This document shows, piece after piece, positions 7,074 through 15,864 of a stretch of DNA of 64,000 bases (position 1 is its first letter; each line of letters opens with the position of its first letter). The DNA is taken from assembly GCA_963701205.1 (NCBI GenBank), contig OY969575.1, positions 1,798,001-1,862,000 of the forward strand, read 5' to 3'. The position numbers and the translations under genes are program-made. Origin of the DNA: JALZKA01 sp963701205. GTDB lineage: Bacteria > Actinomycetota > Thermoleophilia > Solirubrobacterales > 70-9. A model generated the notes under the pieces. That model searched no databases, was not told the DNA's origin, and was given only the letters and a program-made list of their open reading frames with translations.

Positions 7074-9272
7074 GTGCGCCGGGTCACATTTTCGCGCAAC
7101 TACACGCTCTCACTATCGAGGACGTGTCGTTGCGTTTGCAAGTACTGCGCGTTCGCGACGCGCAAGGCGCACCTGTACTCGCCCGATGAGGTTGAGGAGC
7201 GGCTCGACCAGGCGACGAGGCGAAACGCGAAGGAACTCCTGATCCTGACCGGCGAGCAGCCGGAGGTGAACGCCGAGGTGGCGGGACGCTTGCACTCATA
7301 CGGCCATCCCGATTTCGTCTCCTACGTCTCCTGGGCATGCGAGCGCGCGTTGGAGCGCGGAATCCTGCCGCACACAAACCTTGGCGCCCTCGACCGCGCC
7401 GATCTGGCCCGGTTGCGCGAGGTCACCGCTTCGCAGGGCCTGATGCTGGAGTCAATCTCAGAGCGGCTGATGCAGACTGTCCACGCCGGTTCGCCGTCCA
7501 AACACCCGGACGTTCGGATGGCGACGATCGAGGCTGCGGGCGAATTGCGGATCCCGTTCACCTCCGGAATCCTGGTCGGAATCGGCGAGACGGAGGACGA
7601 ACGGCTCGAATCGCTTGAAGCCCTGGCCGCGTCTCATGCCCGCCATGGACACCTGCAGGAGGTGATCCTGCAGAACTTCGTCCCGCACCCGCGCTACTAC
7701 GGGCAGGAGGTCGCGGAGATCGCGGACGAGGCGGCCCGCCAGCGCTGGGCTGCGGGAGCCACCGAAGCGACAGCGGACCCCGAACCGATGCCGGAATGGG
7801 CCAATCCGATCACGCTTGCTGACATGCGGCGCCTGGTTGTGGAATCCAGGCGGCTGATGCCCGACGTCGGGGTCCAGATCCCGCCCAACCTCGCCGATTG
7901 GTGGGACGATCTCGTCGAGGCCGGCGCGACGGACCTTGGTGGTCTCTCGGCCAACGGCGATCACATCTCGCCGGAGCATGCGTTTCCCAGCCCGCACGAG
8001 GTCCGCAAGCGGTTGCGGCCCCAGGGCTACGCGCTGACGGAGCGGCTCTGCGTGTACCCGCAGTACCTCGACGCGGAGTGGCTGGATCAGGGGGTCCTCG
8101 ACGCGGTCAAGCTGCGCTACTGGAGCTTCATCCCGCGACGGGGGTCCGGGCGACGCTCCGAGCGGGAGATTGATCCTGAATTGGCCCCAAGGGCAATCGA
8201 GAAGGGTGCCGGTGGGGAGTCGTTGTCCGAGGATGAGCTGACAGCGCTCTTTGCCGAGGAGCGTCCAGACGTGATCGAAGAAATGCGGGTTGCGGCCGAC
8301 GGGCTGCGTTCCGAGCTCGCGGGTGAGACCGCGACCTTCGTCGTCAACCGCAACATCAATTTCACGAACGTCTGCGTGGTCGGCTGCGCGTTCTGCGGGT
8401 TTGGCCAGGGCAAGCGCTCGCCGGACGCCTACGAGGTGACCGAGGACGACTTCCAGGCGCGAATCGCGGAGGCGATCGATTTCGGTGTAACCGAGATCTG
8501 CATGCAGGGTGGAATCCACCCGGATTACGAGCTGGCCGATTACGGCCGCTGGCTTGAGCTCGCGCGGGACGCCGCGCCCGGCCTCCATCTACACGCCTAC
8601 TCGCCGATGGAGATCCACTTCATGTGCGAGCGTTCTGGGCGCTCGCCCGACCAGGTCTTCGATTACCTGCGGGAGCGCGGGCTTGGCTCGACGCCAGGTA
8701 CCGCAGCTGAGGTGCTCGACGACGGCGTTCGGGCCCGGATCTCCCCGAACAAGCTCCCCGTCGCTCGCTGGGTAGAGATCATCGAAGCCTGCCACCGGCA
8801 GGGCCTGCGCTCGACCTCCACCGTGATGTTCGGCCACATCGAGGAGCCCTGGGAGCTCGCCCGGCACATGCGCGTGATTCGCGAGCTCCAGGAGCGCACC
8901 GGGGGCATCACGGAGTTTGTGCCGCTCAGCTTCATCCCGTTCCAGACGCTGCTCGGCCGCACACATGGCGTCGAGGAGATCGGTCGGGATGAGAACCTCA
9001 AGCACACGGCGGCATTTCGGCTGGCGCTTGGCCGGACGATCAAGAACCTGCAGGCCAGTTGGGTGAAGATGGGCGTCGAGACCGCCACTGAAAGCCTGCG
9101 TTGGGGAGTCAACGACCTCGGTGGCACGCTGATGGAGGAGAACATCAGCCGGATGGCTGGATCGCAGCACGGTGTGCGCCTTGAACCCGACGACTTGATC
9201 GCGGCGGCACGGGCGGCGGGCCGCCTTCCGGCTCAGAGGTCTACCCTTTACGAGATTCTGGAGACTTACTAG
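7074..9272 (+). CDS. fbiC: FO synthase, fused CofG-CofH (FbiC)
   Basis: A 732-residue bifunctional radical SAM enzyme that builds the deazaflavin FO from tyrosine and the flavin-pathway diaminouracil, the first committed step of coenzyme F420 synthesis. The CofG half has the cluster motif C18-x3-C22-x2-C25 and the CofH half has C434-x3-C438-x2-C441, followed by the CofH-type GGIHPDY. Both halves are full length and in the order usual for actinobacteria. Start is a GTG at 7074. The remaining F420 genes lie just downstream on the opposite strand. Confidence 0.96.
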   Translation: MRRVTFSRNYTLSLSRTCRCVCKYCAFATRKAHLYSPDEVEERLDQATRRNAKELLILTGEQPEVNAEVAGRLHSYGHPDFVSYVSWACERALERGILPHTNLGALDRADLARLREVTASQGLMLESISERLMQTVHAGSPSKHPDVRMATIEAAGELRIPFTSGILVGIGETEDERLESLEALAASHARHGHLQEVILQNFVPHPRYYGQEVAEIADEAARQRWAAGATEATADPEPMPEWANPITLADMRRLVVESRRLMPDVGVQIPPNLADWWDDLVEAGATDLGGLSANGDHISPEHAFPSPHEVRKRLRPQGYALTERLCVYPQYLDAEWLDQGVLDAVKLRYWSFIPRRGSGRRSEREIDPELAPRAIEKGAGGESLSEDELTALFAEERPDVIEEMRVAADGLRSELAGETATFVVNRNINFTNVCVVGCAFCGFGQGKRSPDAYEVTEDDFQARIAEAIDFGVTEICMQGGIHPDYELADYGRWLELARDAAPGLHLHAYSPMEIHFMCERSGRSPDQVFDYLRERGLGSTPGTAAEVLDDGVRARISPNKLPVARWVEIIEACHRQGLRSTSTVMFGHIEEPWELARHMRVIRELQERTGGITEFVPLSFIPFQTLLGRTHGVEEIGRDENLKHTAAFRLALGRTIKNLQASWVKMGVETATESLRWGVNDLGGTLMEENISRMAGSQHGVRLEPDDLIAAARAAGRLPAQRSTLYEILETY

Positions 9273-9276
9273 GGGG

Positions 9277-9513
9277 TTGACGGCAGATGGCAGCGACCTT
9301 GCTGGTGCTGGCAGCACCCAGACCTACGTTCGCGATTTGCGCCGGGGCAAGACGCGGCTCGCAAGTCGAGCGGCCAACGGTGACCCCGCCGATTCGGATG
9401 CCACCAATGGCTCGATCTCCCTGGACGGCCGCTGGGTCGCGTTTGAAAGCAGCGCCGACAACCTCGGCGGCAACACCACGTATCAACAGGCCTTCCGGGT
9501 CGCGCTGCGCTAG
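9277..9513 (+). pseudogene. C-terminal fragment of a PD40/TolB-like beta-propeller protein
   Basis: A 78-residue frame starting at a TTG 4 bp after the fbiC stop. It reads as the end of a PD40/TolB-type propeller: a YVRDL blade edge, then SISLDGRWVAFESSADNL, a classic repeat of that family, then a short end. Full-length proteins of this kind have several such blades and a signal peptide; only about one and a half blades remain and the start is poor. It is probably a relic of a gene removed when the F420 genes were brought together. Confidence 0.6.
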
Positions 9514-9521
9514 CGCGGGAC

Positions 9522-10256
9522 CTAGCGGAACAGGTCGTCGGCAGCTGCCCGGCGCAGCGCGCCGGCGCCCGGGCCGTCGGTGGCCGTGATGTGCCGCTCG
9601 AGTCCGCTGATGACGGCGGCCGGAATCCCGGCGGCCTTGTCGCGGACCAGGTCGGCTGCAGCAGCGGCCTCGTCGGCGATCGCCACCACCGTCGCCGCCA
9701 GCTCCCGCTCCTCACGATCGTGGCGGCCGCGCCAGTCGTCGATCGCAAGCAGGCCGGCGCAGCCGATCGCAACGTCCGTCTGACCCACGCGCCAAGGCCG
9801 CCCGAAGCTGTCGGCGATGATCACCGCTGGGCGCTCGCCCCCCGCGGCCGCGATCTCTTCACGAATCCGCCGGGCCGAGAAGTCCGGATCCTCCGGCAGC
9901 AAAAGCACGCGATCGTCCCCGGGCACGTTTGACGCGTCGATTCCCGCGTTGGCACACACGAGGCCGTTGTTTGTCTCGACGATCAAGACGCCGCGCTCGG
10001 CGCGGATGATCGCCCGGCTCTCGGCCAGAATCAGCTCGACGAGGCGCGGATCCTTGCCGAGTGCATCGGCAAGCTCAATCGCCCGTGGACCCGGCTCAAC
10101 GGCGGCCAGGTCGCGGAATCTGTCCTCCACCTTGGAGATGACCTTTTGCGAGACGACAAGAACGTCGTCGGATGAAACGTCGGCGGCAAGAAGCGCACCC
10201 AGGTTCATTCCTGGTGCAGCCTCGGGTAGGCCCGCGATGCCGCGAACGGTGATCAA
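9522..10256 (-). CDS. cofE: coenzyme F420-0:L-glutamate ligase CofE
   Basis: A 244-residue enzyme that adds gamma-linked glutamates to F420-0. It shows the CofE pattern: VVSQKVISKVEDR near 34-46, a glycine-rich ADSFGRPWRVGQTDVAIG motif near 148-165, and a length matching stand-alone archaeal-type CofE. It lacks the C-terminal nitroreductase-like domain fused in mycobacterial FbiB, so any dehydro-F420-0 reduction must be done by another protein. It is the last gene of the cofD-cofC-cofE operon and overlaps cofC by 4 nt. Confidence 0.93.
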   Translation of the reverse strand: MITVRGIAGLPEAAPGMNLGALLAADVSSDDVLVVSQKVISKVEDRFRDLAAVEPGPRAIELADALGKDPRLVELILAESRAIIRAERGVLIVETNNGLVCANAGIDASNVPGDDRVLLLPEDPDFSARRIREEIAAAGGERPAVIIADSFGRPWRVGQTDVAIGCAGLLAIDDWRGRHDREERELAATVVAIADEAAAAADLVRDKAAGIPAAVISGLERHITATDGPGAGALRRAAADDLFR

Positions 10257-10915
10257 AGCTCGGCCAGCGCAGCCGCGGTCTTTGGCGCCCGATGGGGGTC
10301 GGCTGCCAGTGCGGCGATCAGGGCATCGAGGTCGGCCGGGTTGTCGATATCCAGGGCAAGCGACGGCAGTTCCTCGGTGGCCGCCTCCCAGCCTGCACGG
10401 GTTGCGCGGTCAAGGTGGCGCTCTTTGCTTTCCTCGCCGAAGGCTGGCCCGATTGCATCGCACGGTGAAAGCAGCAGGCCGTTGGTGCCGGTTGCGTGGC
10501 GATCCGGGATCACCGCCACTCGGCCTTCGCCCATGCGGCCGAGCGCCGCGTCGAGTTCGGCGGCATCGATCAGCGGACAATCGCCGGGAAGCAGGGCAAC
10601 GCAATCGGCGCCGAGCGCCTTGGCCCGGACTATCCCGAGTACAGCCGCTTCGGAGTGGCCACGTTCGTCGGGGTCGCGCAAGACCTCGATAGGCGTACGG
10701 CCTCGCTTGGCGGCCTCCATTGCGACCTTCTCGGCTCGGCCCTCCGCGGTCACGACGACGATGCGCTCGATGGCGTCGGATCCCTCGAGTGCGACCAGTG
10801 TGTCGCCAAGCATCGCGCGCAGAATCCCGGCCCGTCCGGGGGGATCGAGCCGCTGGCCCATCCTGCTCATCGCCCGCGAAAAGCGCTTGACGGGAACGAT
10901 CGCGGTGGCGTTCAT
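10253..10915 (-). CDS. cofC: phosphoenolpyruvate/2-phospholactate guanylyltransferase CofC (FbiD)
   Basis: A 220-residue nucleotidyltransferase that activates phosphoenolpyruvate (bacteria) or 2-phospholactate (archaea) with GTP for F420 side-chain assembly. The N-terminus MNATAIVPVKRFSRAMSRM is the usual CofC nucleotide-binding start, and LLPGDCPLID (near 99-108) is the metal-binding motif. The start at 10915 gives a 4-nt ATGA overlap with cofD; the frame is open further upstream only as a shadow of cofD. Confidence 0.93.
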   Translation of the reverse strand: MNATAIVPVKRFSRAMSRMGQRLDPPGRAGILRAMLGDTLVALEGSDAIERIVVVTAEGRAEKVAMEAAKRGRTPIEVLRDPDERGHSEAAVLGIVRAKALGADCVALLPGDCPLIDAAELDAALGRMGEGRVAVIPDRHATGTNGLLLSPCDAIGPAFGEESKERHLDRATRAGWEAATEELPSLALDIDNPADLDALIAALAADPHRAPKTAAALAEL

Positions 10916-11838
10916 CGGCGCAGTTCCCCTGCCCATGCGAGCACGCGCTCGGCCAGGGCACGCCGTCCCGCGGCGCCCTCCATCAGGGTCGGACATGAAA
11001 GCGTCGCGACTTCGCCCGGCGGTGGGTCAGGATCCCCCTCATCCACGACCAGCCCGTCGAGTAGGCCTTCGTAGAGCGAGGCGACTCCCGCCACGCTCAC
11101 GGGACGACCAATTGCTCGCATGAAGGCCTCCGTAGGACCCTTGATTGCCCGCCCCGCGACGAACGGGCTCACGGCGATGACGGGCGCAGGGGCTTGCACG
11201 ATCGCTTCGCGGATGCCCGGCAGGGCCAGGATCGGCCCGATCGAGATCACGGGGTTGGAGGGGCCGATCACGATCAGGTCGGCCGAGCTGATCGCCGCGG
11301 TCACCTCGACCGTTGGGACGGCGCCATCCAGGCCCTCCACCTCGATTGAGGAGATCGCCGATTCGCCACCGTCCAAAATCAAGAATTCCTGCAGCCCGCG
11401 GCGCCCGGCGGGCGTGTGGATAAAGGTGCGTACCGGCGCTTCGGTCATCGGCAGGACGGTGGCCTCGACGCCCAGGGCCAGGGCAATTTGAGACTGGGCC
11501 TTCGTTGCCGTGCCGCCGTCGGCGATGAAGCGTGTGCGGTAAAGGCACGCCGCCAGATCGCGGTCCGACAGCGAGAACCAGTCCGGCGCCCCGATCGCGG
11601 CCAGGCGCTCGTGGACGGTAAAGGTGTCGTCGCGGATGCCCCAGCCCCGCTGTTCGTCGATCTGGTCGGCGAGCCAGTACGTACACAGGTCGGGGTCGGG
11701 CGAGACCCGCAGTCCGTGGACCTCGCAGTCGTCGGCCGTGTTGGCAATCACCGCGAGGTCCCCGGCGATCAGTTGCTGAAATCCGGCGGCTAGCTTGGCG
11801 CCGCCGGTTCCGCCCGCGAGCAGCGCTACCCGAGTCAC
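10912..11838 (-). CDS. cofD: 2-phospho-L-lactate/PEP transferase CofD (FbiA)
   Basis: A 308-residue transferase that joins the activated phosphoenolpyruvate or phospholactate unit to FO, giving dehydro-F420-0 or F420-0. The N-terminal LLAGGTGGAKLAAGF loop and the NTADDCEVHGLRVSPDPDL segment are characteristic of the family. The GTG start at 11838 forms a GTGA overlap with npdG upstream. Overlap on both sides indicates translational coupling across the four-gene operon. Confidence 0.94.
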   Translation of the reverse strand: MTRVALLAGGTGGAKLAAGFQQLIAGDLAVIANTADDCEVHGLRVSPDPDLCTYWLADQIDEQRGWGIRDDTFTVHERLAAIGAPDWFSLSDRDLAACLYRTRFIADGGTATKAQSQIALALGVEATVLPMTEAPVRTFIHTPAGRRGLQEFLILDGGESAISSIEVEGLDGAVPTVEVTAAISSADLIVIGPSNPVISIGPILALPGIREAIVQAPAPVIAVSPFVAGRAIKGPTEAFMRAIGRPVSVAGVASLYEGLLDGLVVDEGDPDPPPGEVATLSCPTLMEGAAGRRALAERVLAWAGELRR

Positions 11839-12524
11839 TCCCAGGGGTCGGTGTCGGGCAGGCCGGTGATGCGGATGCCCGCGTGAACCTTGTAGCGGAC
11901 GTTTATCGAGATCAGAAGCGGGGTGAGTTGCTCGACGATGCGCGCCGTCTCCAGCGGGCCGGCATTCACGGCCCGAAGTCCGGGGATCGCTTCGACGAGC
12001 TTCGCGACCTTTGCCTTGTCGGCCTTGCGGTCGCCGCACAAAAGGACGTCCTCGTCAAGCGTTGCCTGGCGATCGGCAAGGTCCGGGGCACCAACGGTAT
12101 GAAAGGCACCCACGACGCTGACCCCCTCAGGCACCATTTCCTGGGCCTGCTGGGCGGCCGATCCCTGCCAGACGCCAAGCGTGCGGGTTGCCTTGCCGGA
12201 GACAGCAGCGGCGAGCGGCACCGTGCAATCGACCAAAAGCTGTCCCGGCTCGAGCGCGTCGCGAAGGTTTGTCAAGTTCTCCGACTGGGCCCGAAACGGG
12301 ACGGCCATCACGACGATTGGCCCCTGCTTGGCTGCGTCGGCGTTGGTCAAGCCTTCGACCTCGGCCTCGGGCACCGCATCGCTCAGCTTGCGAGCCGCCT
12401 CAGCAGCCCGTTTTTCATCGCGAGAGCCCAAAACGACGGCGTGCCCGGCCAGCGCCCAGCGCAGGGCAAGGCCGTAGCCCAGTGCTCCTGTTCCACCGAT
12501 GATCGGGATCGCAGTTCCAGCCAT
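11835..12524 (-). CDS. npdG: F420-dependent NADP reductase (Fno/NpdG)
   Basis: A 229-residue oxidoreductase that moves hydride between NADPH and F420, keeping the cofactor reduced. It opens with a dinucleotide-binding IIGGTGALGYGLALRWA motif and a GSRD segment that binds the NADPH 2'-phosphate, then the family pattern through to the C-terminus. It is the first gene of the npdG-cofD-cofC-cofE operon. Its start is only 15 bp from that of the divergent thioesterase gene, leaving almost no room for promoters between them. Confidence 0.92.
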   Translation of the reverse strand: MAGTAIPIIGGTGALGYGLALRWALAGHAVVLGSRDEKRAAEAARKLSDAVPEAEVEGLTNADAAKQGPIVVMAVPFRAQSENLTNLRDALEPGQLLVDCTVPLAAAVSGKATRTLGVWQGSAAQQAQEMVPEGVSVVGAFHTVGAPDLADRQATLDEDVLLCGDRKADKAKVAKLVEAIPGLRAVNAGPLETARIVEQLTPLLISINVRYKVHAGIRITGLPDTDPWE

Positions 12525-12539
12525 TGAGCGGCGGAGTCT

Positions 12540-12938
12540 ATGGCGCGGATAACCTCCAGCGGCTTGATCGAACCGGGTACAGAGCGAGTGGTGCCGTTCA
12601 CCGTTGAGGGCCGACTCCTGACGGATGTTGGCGGGACCCTCGGCGGCGGCGTCCTGTCGACGCCGGGGATGATCGGGATGATGGAGGCAAGCGCCGCCGC
12701 GCTTGCCTATGAACACCTCCCAGAGGGCATGGCCACAGTCGGGTTCGAGGTCTGCATCAAGCACGTCGGTGCCTCACTTGAGGGCGCCGAATGCACTGCG
12801 CGGGCCACGCTGACAGAGATCGTGGACGATCGCAAGCTTCGCTTTAACGTTGAAGTTGCGGAGGGCGATCGAACGATCGGGGTCGGCACGCACGAGCGCC
12901 GCGTAATCAAGTTCGACCAGCTCGCCCCTCCGAATTGA
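12540..12938 (+). CDS. hot-dog fold thioesterase, FlK-like
   Basis: A 132-residue single hot-dog-fold protein close in pattern to fluoroacetyl-CoA thioesterase FlK and related acyl-CoA thioesterases: LSTPGMIGMMEASAAALA (about 40-57) contains the acidic residue Glu50, and VGFEVCIKHVGAS (about 67-79) contains the conserved His near 76. It overlaps the HMG-CoA-lyase-like gene by 1 nt, so it acts with acyl-CoA chemistry. Real substrate unknown. Confidence 0.85.
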   Translation: MARITSSGLIEPGTERVVPFTVEGRLLTDVGGTLGGGVLSTPGMIGMMEASAAALAYEHLPEGMATVGFEVCIKHVGASLEGAECTARATLTEIVDDRKLRFNVEVAEGDRTIGVGTHERRVIKFDQLAPPN

Positions 12939-13855
12939 TGGCCAATTTGCCGGCGAGCGTGCGGATTCGCGAGGTCGGCCCCCGCGACGGGTTTCAAAAC
13001 GAACCTGAGGTCATTCCCACCGCAGACAAGGTTCGCCTGATCGGCATGCTCGGGGCAGCCGGATTTCGCCGGGTCGAGCTGACTTCGTTCGTTCGCCCGG
13101 ACGTCATCCCCCAGCTTGCCGACGCGGTTGAGGTGCTGGATTCCTACGAGAAGCTCGAAGGCGTTACCTACTCGGTCTTGATTCCGAACGAGCGCGGCCT
13201 TGAGACCGCGCTTGCCAGGCGCGATCGCTTTGATGAGGTGAGCGTGTTCCTTTCCGCTTCGGAGACCCACAACCAAAAGAACGTGAACCGATCCGTCGAA
13301 GAGTCCCTGGGCGGGCTTGAGCGGGTTCTTGGGCGGGCCGGGCAAGAGTCGTTGCGCTGCGAGGGAGTGATTTCCGTCTCGTTCGGATGTCCGTACGAGG
13401 GCGCGGTCCCGCCGGATCGCGTCTTTGAGATCGCCCGCCGCCTGGTGGCCGCGGGGTGCAAGGAGATCGGCTTCGGCGACACGACCGGGATGGCTAACCC
13501 CCGCCAGGTGAGTGAGTTCTTTGCCCAGGCCCAAGCCGAGCTTCTGGGCGTTGAGCTGACCGCTCACTTCCACAACACCCGAGGGCAAGGCCTGGCGAAC
13601 GCCCTGGCCGCGTTGCAACAAGGCGTGGATTCCTTTGAGTCGGCCTTCGGTGAGCTTGGCGGCTGTCCGGTGCCCGCCGGGGCGACCGGCAACATCTCAA
13701 GCGAGGATCTGGTCTCGATGTTGGGCGAGATGGGAATTGAGACCGGCATTGATTTGCGGCGCCTGATTGCGGCATCAACGGCAGCTCAGGAGCTGCTGGG
13801 ACGCCAGCTTGGCGCCCACGTGTTGAAGGCCGGACCGGTGGACTGGCGCAATTGA
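12938..13855 (+). CDS. hydroxymethylglutaryl-CoA lyase family protein
   Basis: A 305-residue TIM-barrel lyase of the HMG-CoA lyase/isopropylmalate synthase superfamily. It has REVGPRDGFQNEP (11-23) with the catalytic Arg/Asp, the metal-binding HFHNTRG motif and the C-terminal GGCPVPAGATGN active-site loop with its Cys. HMG-CoA lyase yields acetyl-CoA and acetoacetate in leucine catabolism; the acetoacetyl-CoA synthetase at 20445 could use that product. ATG 12938 overlaps the preceding stop (TGATG); a TTG one codon earlier is less likely. Confidence 0.9.
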   Translation: MANLPASVRIREVGPRDGFQNEPEVIPTADKVRLIGMLGAAGFRRVELTSFVRPDVIPQLADAVEVLDSYEKLEGVTYSVLIPNERGLETALARRDRFDEVSVFLSASETHNQKNVNRSVEESLGGLERVLGRAGQESLRCEGVISVSFGCPYEGAVPPDRVFEIARRLVAAGCKEIGFGDTTGMANPRQVSEFFAQAQAELLGVELTAHFHNTRGQGLANALAALQQGVDSFESAFGELGGCPVPAGATGNISSEDLVSMLGEMGIETGIDLRRLIAASTAAQELLGRQLGAHVLKAGPVDWRN

Positions 13856-13874
13856 CGAGCGAAGGGAAGCGGCG

Positions 13875-14255
13875 ATGAGAAGCGACGCGTTCAGGGCGGC
13901 CGCCGAGGCCAAGGAATTCGATGAGATCGACAAGCTGTTTGTCGAGGACTGCAGCTTTCGCAGCCCTGTCGTCTTCAAGCCCTATGAGGGGCGCGCCGCC
14001 CTGCGCACGATCCTGACCGCCGTAGGCCAAGTGTTCGAGGATTTTCAATACCTCGACCAAGTCGAGACGGCCGACACGGCGATCTTGCGTTTCCGGGCGA
14101 CGGTTGGTGAGCGCGAGCTGGAAGGCGTGGACATCCTCAAGTTCGCTGACGACGGCCTGATCACGGAACTAACGGTCATGGTGCGGCCGATGAGCGCAAT
14201 CCACGCGCTCGCCGAGCGCATGCAGGCGATGCTTGAGGCGGCCGGCGCGGGCTGA
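13875..14255 (+). CDS. SnoaL/NTF2-like protein
   Basis: A 126-residue alpha+beta barrel-type protein of the SnoaL/NTF2-like superfamily. The N-terminal helix is followed by FVEDCSFRSPVVFKPYEGR and by alternating strands ending in ELTVMVRPM. These folds serve as small isomerases, hydrolases or unknown ligand-binding proteins. It lies between the lyase and the acyl-CoA dehydrogenase genes in the same direction. A broken paralogue-like fragment is at 31666-31869. Confidence 0.8.
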   Translation: MRSDAFRAAAEAKEFDEIDKLFVEDCSFRSPVVFKPYEGRAALRTILTAVGQVFEDFQYLDQVETADTAILRFRATVGERELEGVDILKFADDGLITELTVMVRPMSAIHALAERMQAMLEAAGAG

Positions 14256-14308
14256 CCCGTAGGCTTGCCCTGAACCCAGGCAAACCAGCGAAACGGGAAG
14301 CGAGCGGA

Positions 14309-15193
14309 ATGGAAATCCAGAAGGTTGGAGTGGTCGGATTTGGGCTGATGGGCCATGGCATCGCGCAGGTGTGCGCGCAGGCGGGCTGGGACGTGGTCGT
14401 CCGGGAGGTCTCCCAGGATCGGCTTGATGCCGGGCTCGCGAAGATCCAAAAGCAGCTTGACCGTGCGGTGGGCAAGGGCAAGATTGAGCAGGCGGATGCG
14501 GATGCCGTTGTTGGCCGGATCACCCCGACGACCGAGTACCGCGACCTTGCCGAATGCGATCTCGTGATCGAGGCGATCACGGAGGACCTAGGCCAGAAGC
14601 TCGAGATGTGGCGTGAGCTCGATGGCGTCGTAAAGGACGACGCGTTCTTCGCAACGAACACGTCTTCCCTTTCGGTTGCCGACCAAGCCGAGGCGACCTC
14701 GCGTCCCGACCGATTCCTGGGGCTCCACTTCTTTAACCCTGTGCAGATGATGCCGCTGCTCGAGGTTGTCTCGGCCGAGGCGACGAGCGACGACGCAGCC
14801 AAGCTCGGCTTTGCCGTTGGCGAGGCCCTCGGCAAGACGATGGTGGCAGCCGGCGACAACCGCGGATTCATCGTCAACCGACTGCTGGTCCCTTACATGT
14901 TTGACGCGATTCGGGCCTACGAAGCCGGGACGGGTTCGATCGAGGACATCGATGCGGCGATGATGGGCGGCGCCAGCCACCCGATGGGGCCGATTACCCT
15001 CGCCGACTTTGTCGGTCTCGACACCCTGGCCTCGATCGGCACGGTGCTCGTCGATTACTACGGCGAGGAGCGTATGGGCGCCCCGGAGACGCTCCTTGGT
15101 TTGGTCGCGCAAGGACACCATGGCCGCAAGTCGGGCCGCGGCTACTACGACTATTCTGGTGAGGCGCCTGTCGCGACGGATCCGCGTAACTGA
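14309..15193 (+). CDS. 3-hydroxyacyl-CoA (3-hydroxybutyryl-CoA) dehydrogenase
   Basis: A 294-residue NAD(P)-dependent dehydrogenase. The Rossmann motif GFGLMGHGIA is at about 11-20, the catalytic His lies in GLHFFNPVQMMPLLEVV (about 139-155), and the C-terminal helical domain includes DNRGFIVNRLL. Length and motifs match bacterial 3-hydroxybutyryl-CoA dehydrogenase (PaaH/FadB2 type), which oxidises 3-hydroxyacyl-CoA in fatty-acid degradation or works in reverse in butanoate/PHB routes. It is part of the acyl-CoA gene group at 12.5-17.4 kb. Confidence 0.94.
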   Translation: MEIQKVGVVGFGLMGHGIAQVCAQAGWDVVVREVSQDRLDAGLAKIQKQLDRAVGKGKIEQADADAVVGRITPTTEYRDLAECDLVIEAITEDLGQKLEMWRELDGVVKDDAFFATNTSSLSVADQAEATSRPDRFLGLHFFNPVQMMPLLEVVSAEATSDDAAKLGFAVGEALGKTMVAAGDNRGFIVNRLLVPYMFDAIRAYEAGTGSIEDIDAAMMGGASHPMGPITLADFVGLDTLASIGTVLVDYYGEERMGAPETLLGLVAQGHHGRKSGRGYYDYSGEAPVATDPRN

Positions 15194-15220
15194 GGGCGCA
15201 CGGCCCAAGGAGAAGGCATC

Positions 15221-15832
15221 ATGGATGAACCAACGGACCAGGTCAGTGGCGAGGAGGTTCGCGGGGCCACCTTTCCGCAGGTCCTCAGGGGTTACGACCG
15301 TGGCGCCGTGCACGCGTTTCTCAGCAAGATCGCCGACAGGGTCGAGAACGGCGCCAACCCCGTCGCCCGTGCTGCGCCCGCTGCGATCAAGGACGAATTG
15401 GCCAAGGTCGGTCAGCGCACCGCCGGAATTCTCACCGCCGCCGAGGATGTGGCCGCGAACCTGCGCGATGAGGCCAAGGAGTACGGGGAGCGCCTACGCG
15501 CCGGCGCCGAGGACGAGGCTCGAAGGGCGTTGCTTGGCGCGAGCCAGAAAGCCGACGAGATCGTTGCTGCGGCTGAGGCGAGGGGCAACCAGATAATCGA
15601 TGAGGCGATCGCACGGCGACGGGACCTGAACGACGCGATTGCCGACCTGTTGGATCGCCGCGACGAGATCGCCAACGAGGCGATGCGAGTGGCGGACGAC
15701 TTGGCTGCCGCGGTGGAGGCGCTTCGCTCAAGCAATCCTGACAACGACGATGGCGCGAGCGAGGACAAGCAGGAACAGGAGGCATCTTCGGGCGCCGGGA
15801 TTTCGAGCGGGGCCGATTCGAAAATTGGGTGA
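15221..15832 (+). CDS. DivIVA-domain coiled-coil protein
   Basis: A 203-residue protein. Residues about 15-40 (FPQVLRGYDRGAVHAFLSKI) match the DivIVA N-terminal membrane-targeting segment, followed by a long Ala/Glu/Asp/Arg-rich coiled coil to about 170 and a Ser/Gly/Asp-rich tail. Relatives bind curved membrane and organise cell division or polar growth. It is placed in the middle of acyl-CoA metabolism genes, 28 bp after the dehydrogenase and 32 bp before the carboxylase subunit. Confidence 0.82.
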   Translation: MDEPTDQVSGEEVRGATFPQVLRGYDRGAVHAFLSKIADRVENGANPVARAAPAAIKDELAKVGQRTAGILTAAEDVAANLRDEAKEYGERLRAGAEDEARRALLGASQKADEIVAAAEARGNQIIDEAIARRRDLNDAIADLLDRRDEIANEAMRVADDLAAAVEALRSSNPDNDDGASEDKQEQEASSGAGISSGADSKIG

Positions 15833-15864
15833 GAAGCGGAGCGCCGCTTACACTCATCCCGGCG

